A stretch of DNA of 6,001 bases, taken from assembly GCA_023135135.1 (NCBI GenBank), contig JAGLTT010000049.1:1-6001 (forward strand), given 5' to 3'. This DNA is from Dehalococcoidales bacterium. GTDB lineage: Bacteria; Chloroflexota; Dehalococcoidia; Dehalococcoidales; RBG-16-60-22. Under the pieces are notes generated by a model. The model worked only from the letters and a program-made list of their open reading frames with translations. It had not been told where the DNA came from and ran no database searches. Numbering within the stretch: the first letter of the stretch is position 1; every line of letters starts with the position of its first letter. Both the position numbers and the translations under genes were made by a program. Of the stretch, positions 5,996 through 6,001 are shown piece by piece.

Positions 5996-6001
5996 GAGGT
6001 G
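5996..6001 (+). promoter_or_regulatory. Possible Shine-Dalgarno of a next gene beyond the window
   Basis: GAGGTG at the last six bases, 11 bases after the CoA-transferase stop, matches the anti-Shine-Dalgarno sequence. It would fit a closely spaced next gene of the same operon, but the start codon lies outside the window. Confidence 0.25.

Noticed and set aside
1..6001. Mobile element, CRISPR, tRNA or phage/defence genes
   Set aside because: No terminal repeats, transposase or integrase motifs, regularly spaced repeats or tRNA-like folds were seen; nearly all of the window is metabolic coding sequence.

Overview
The window reads as part of a bacterial acyl-CoA/carboxylic-acid catabolism cluster. 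It holds five genes, all on the + strand, with gaps of 21, 98, 50 and 62 bases. There are no RNA genes, mobile elements, CRISPR arrays or integration signatures that I can support. Shine-Dalgarno sites are strong for three of the four visible starts, one start is GTG, and base composition is moderate. The gene types (paired two-subunit-style acyl-CoA dehydrogenases, an M24-fold hydrolase, a fumarate-reductase/KstD-type flavoprotein, an acetyl-CoA hydrolase/transferase-family enzyme) suggest an anaerobic or sediment/subsurface bacterium such as a Dehalococcoidia-like Chloroflexota or a former-Deltaproteobacteria lineage. That placement is an impression from gene content, not a demonstrated assignment.

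Layout: 1-626 is the C-terminal half of an acyl-CoA dehydrogenase, cut by the window edge. After 21 bases comes a second, complete and paralogous acyl-CoA dehydrogenase (648-1793, GTG start). The two look like the large and small subunits of a heteromeric dehydrogenase. The gap 1794-1891 is AT-rich and carries a perfect inverted repeat overlapping a good sigma-70-like promoter candidate, so a second transcription unit may begin there. That unit would hold an M24/creatinase-fold hydrolase (1892-3112), an FAD-dependent oxidoreductase (3163-4560) and a CoA-transferase/hydrolase-family protein (4623-5984). A Shine-Dalgarno-like GAGGTG at the very end hints at a further gene.

How they may work together (inference): the CoA-transferase would activate a carboxylic acid by CoA exchange, the acyl-CoA dehydrogenase pair would introduce an alpha,beta double bond, the flavoprotein would carry out a further reduction or desaturation, and the M24 protein would cleave a C-N, C-S or similar bond in the substrate. 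The substrate is not identifiable from the sequence.

The most notable points are at active-site level. Neither acyl-CoA dehydrogenase subunit has a glutamate at either classical catalytic-base position; in the first subunit one of these positions lies inside a run of seven glycines. The M24 protein keeps Asp, His and two Glu ligands but has Cys in place of the second metal-binding Asp and lacks the usual active-site histidines. The flavoprotein lacks the conserved His of the fumarate-reductase motif.
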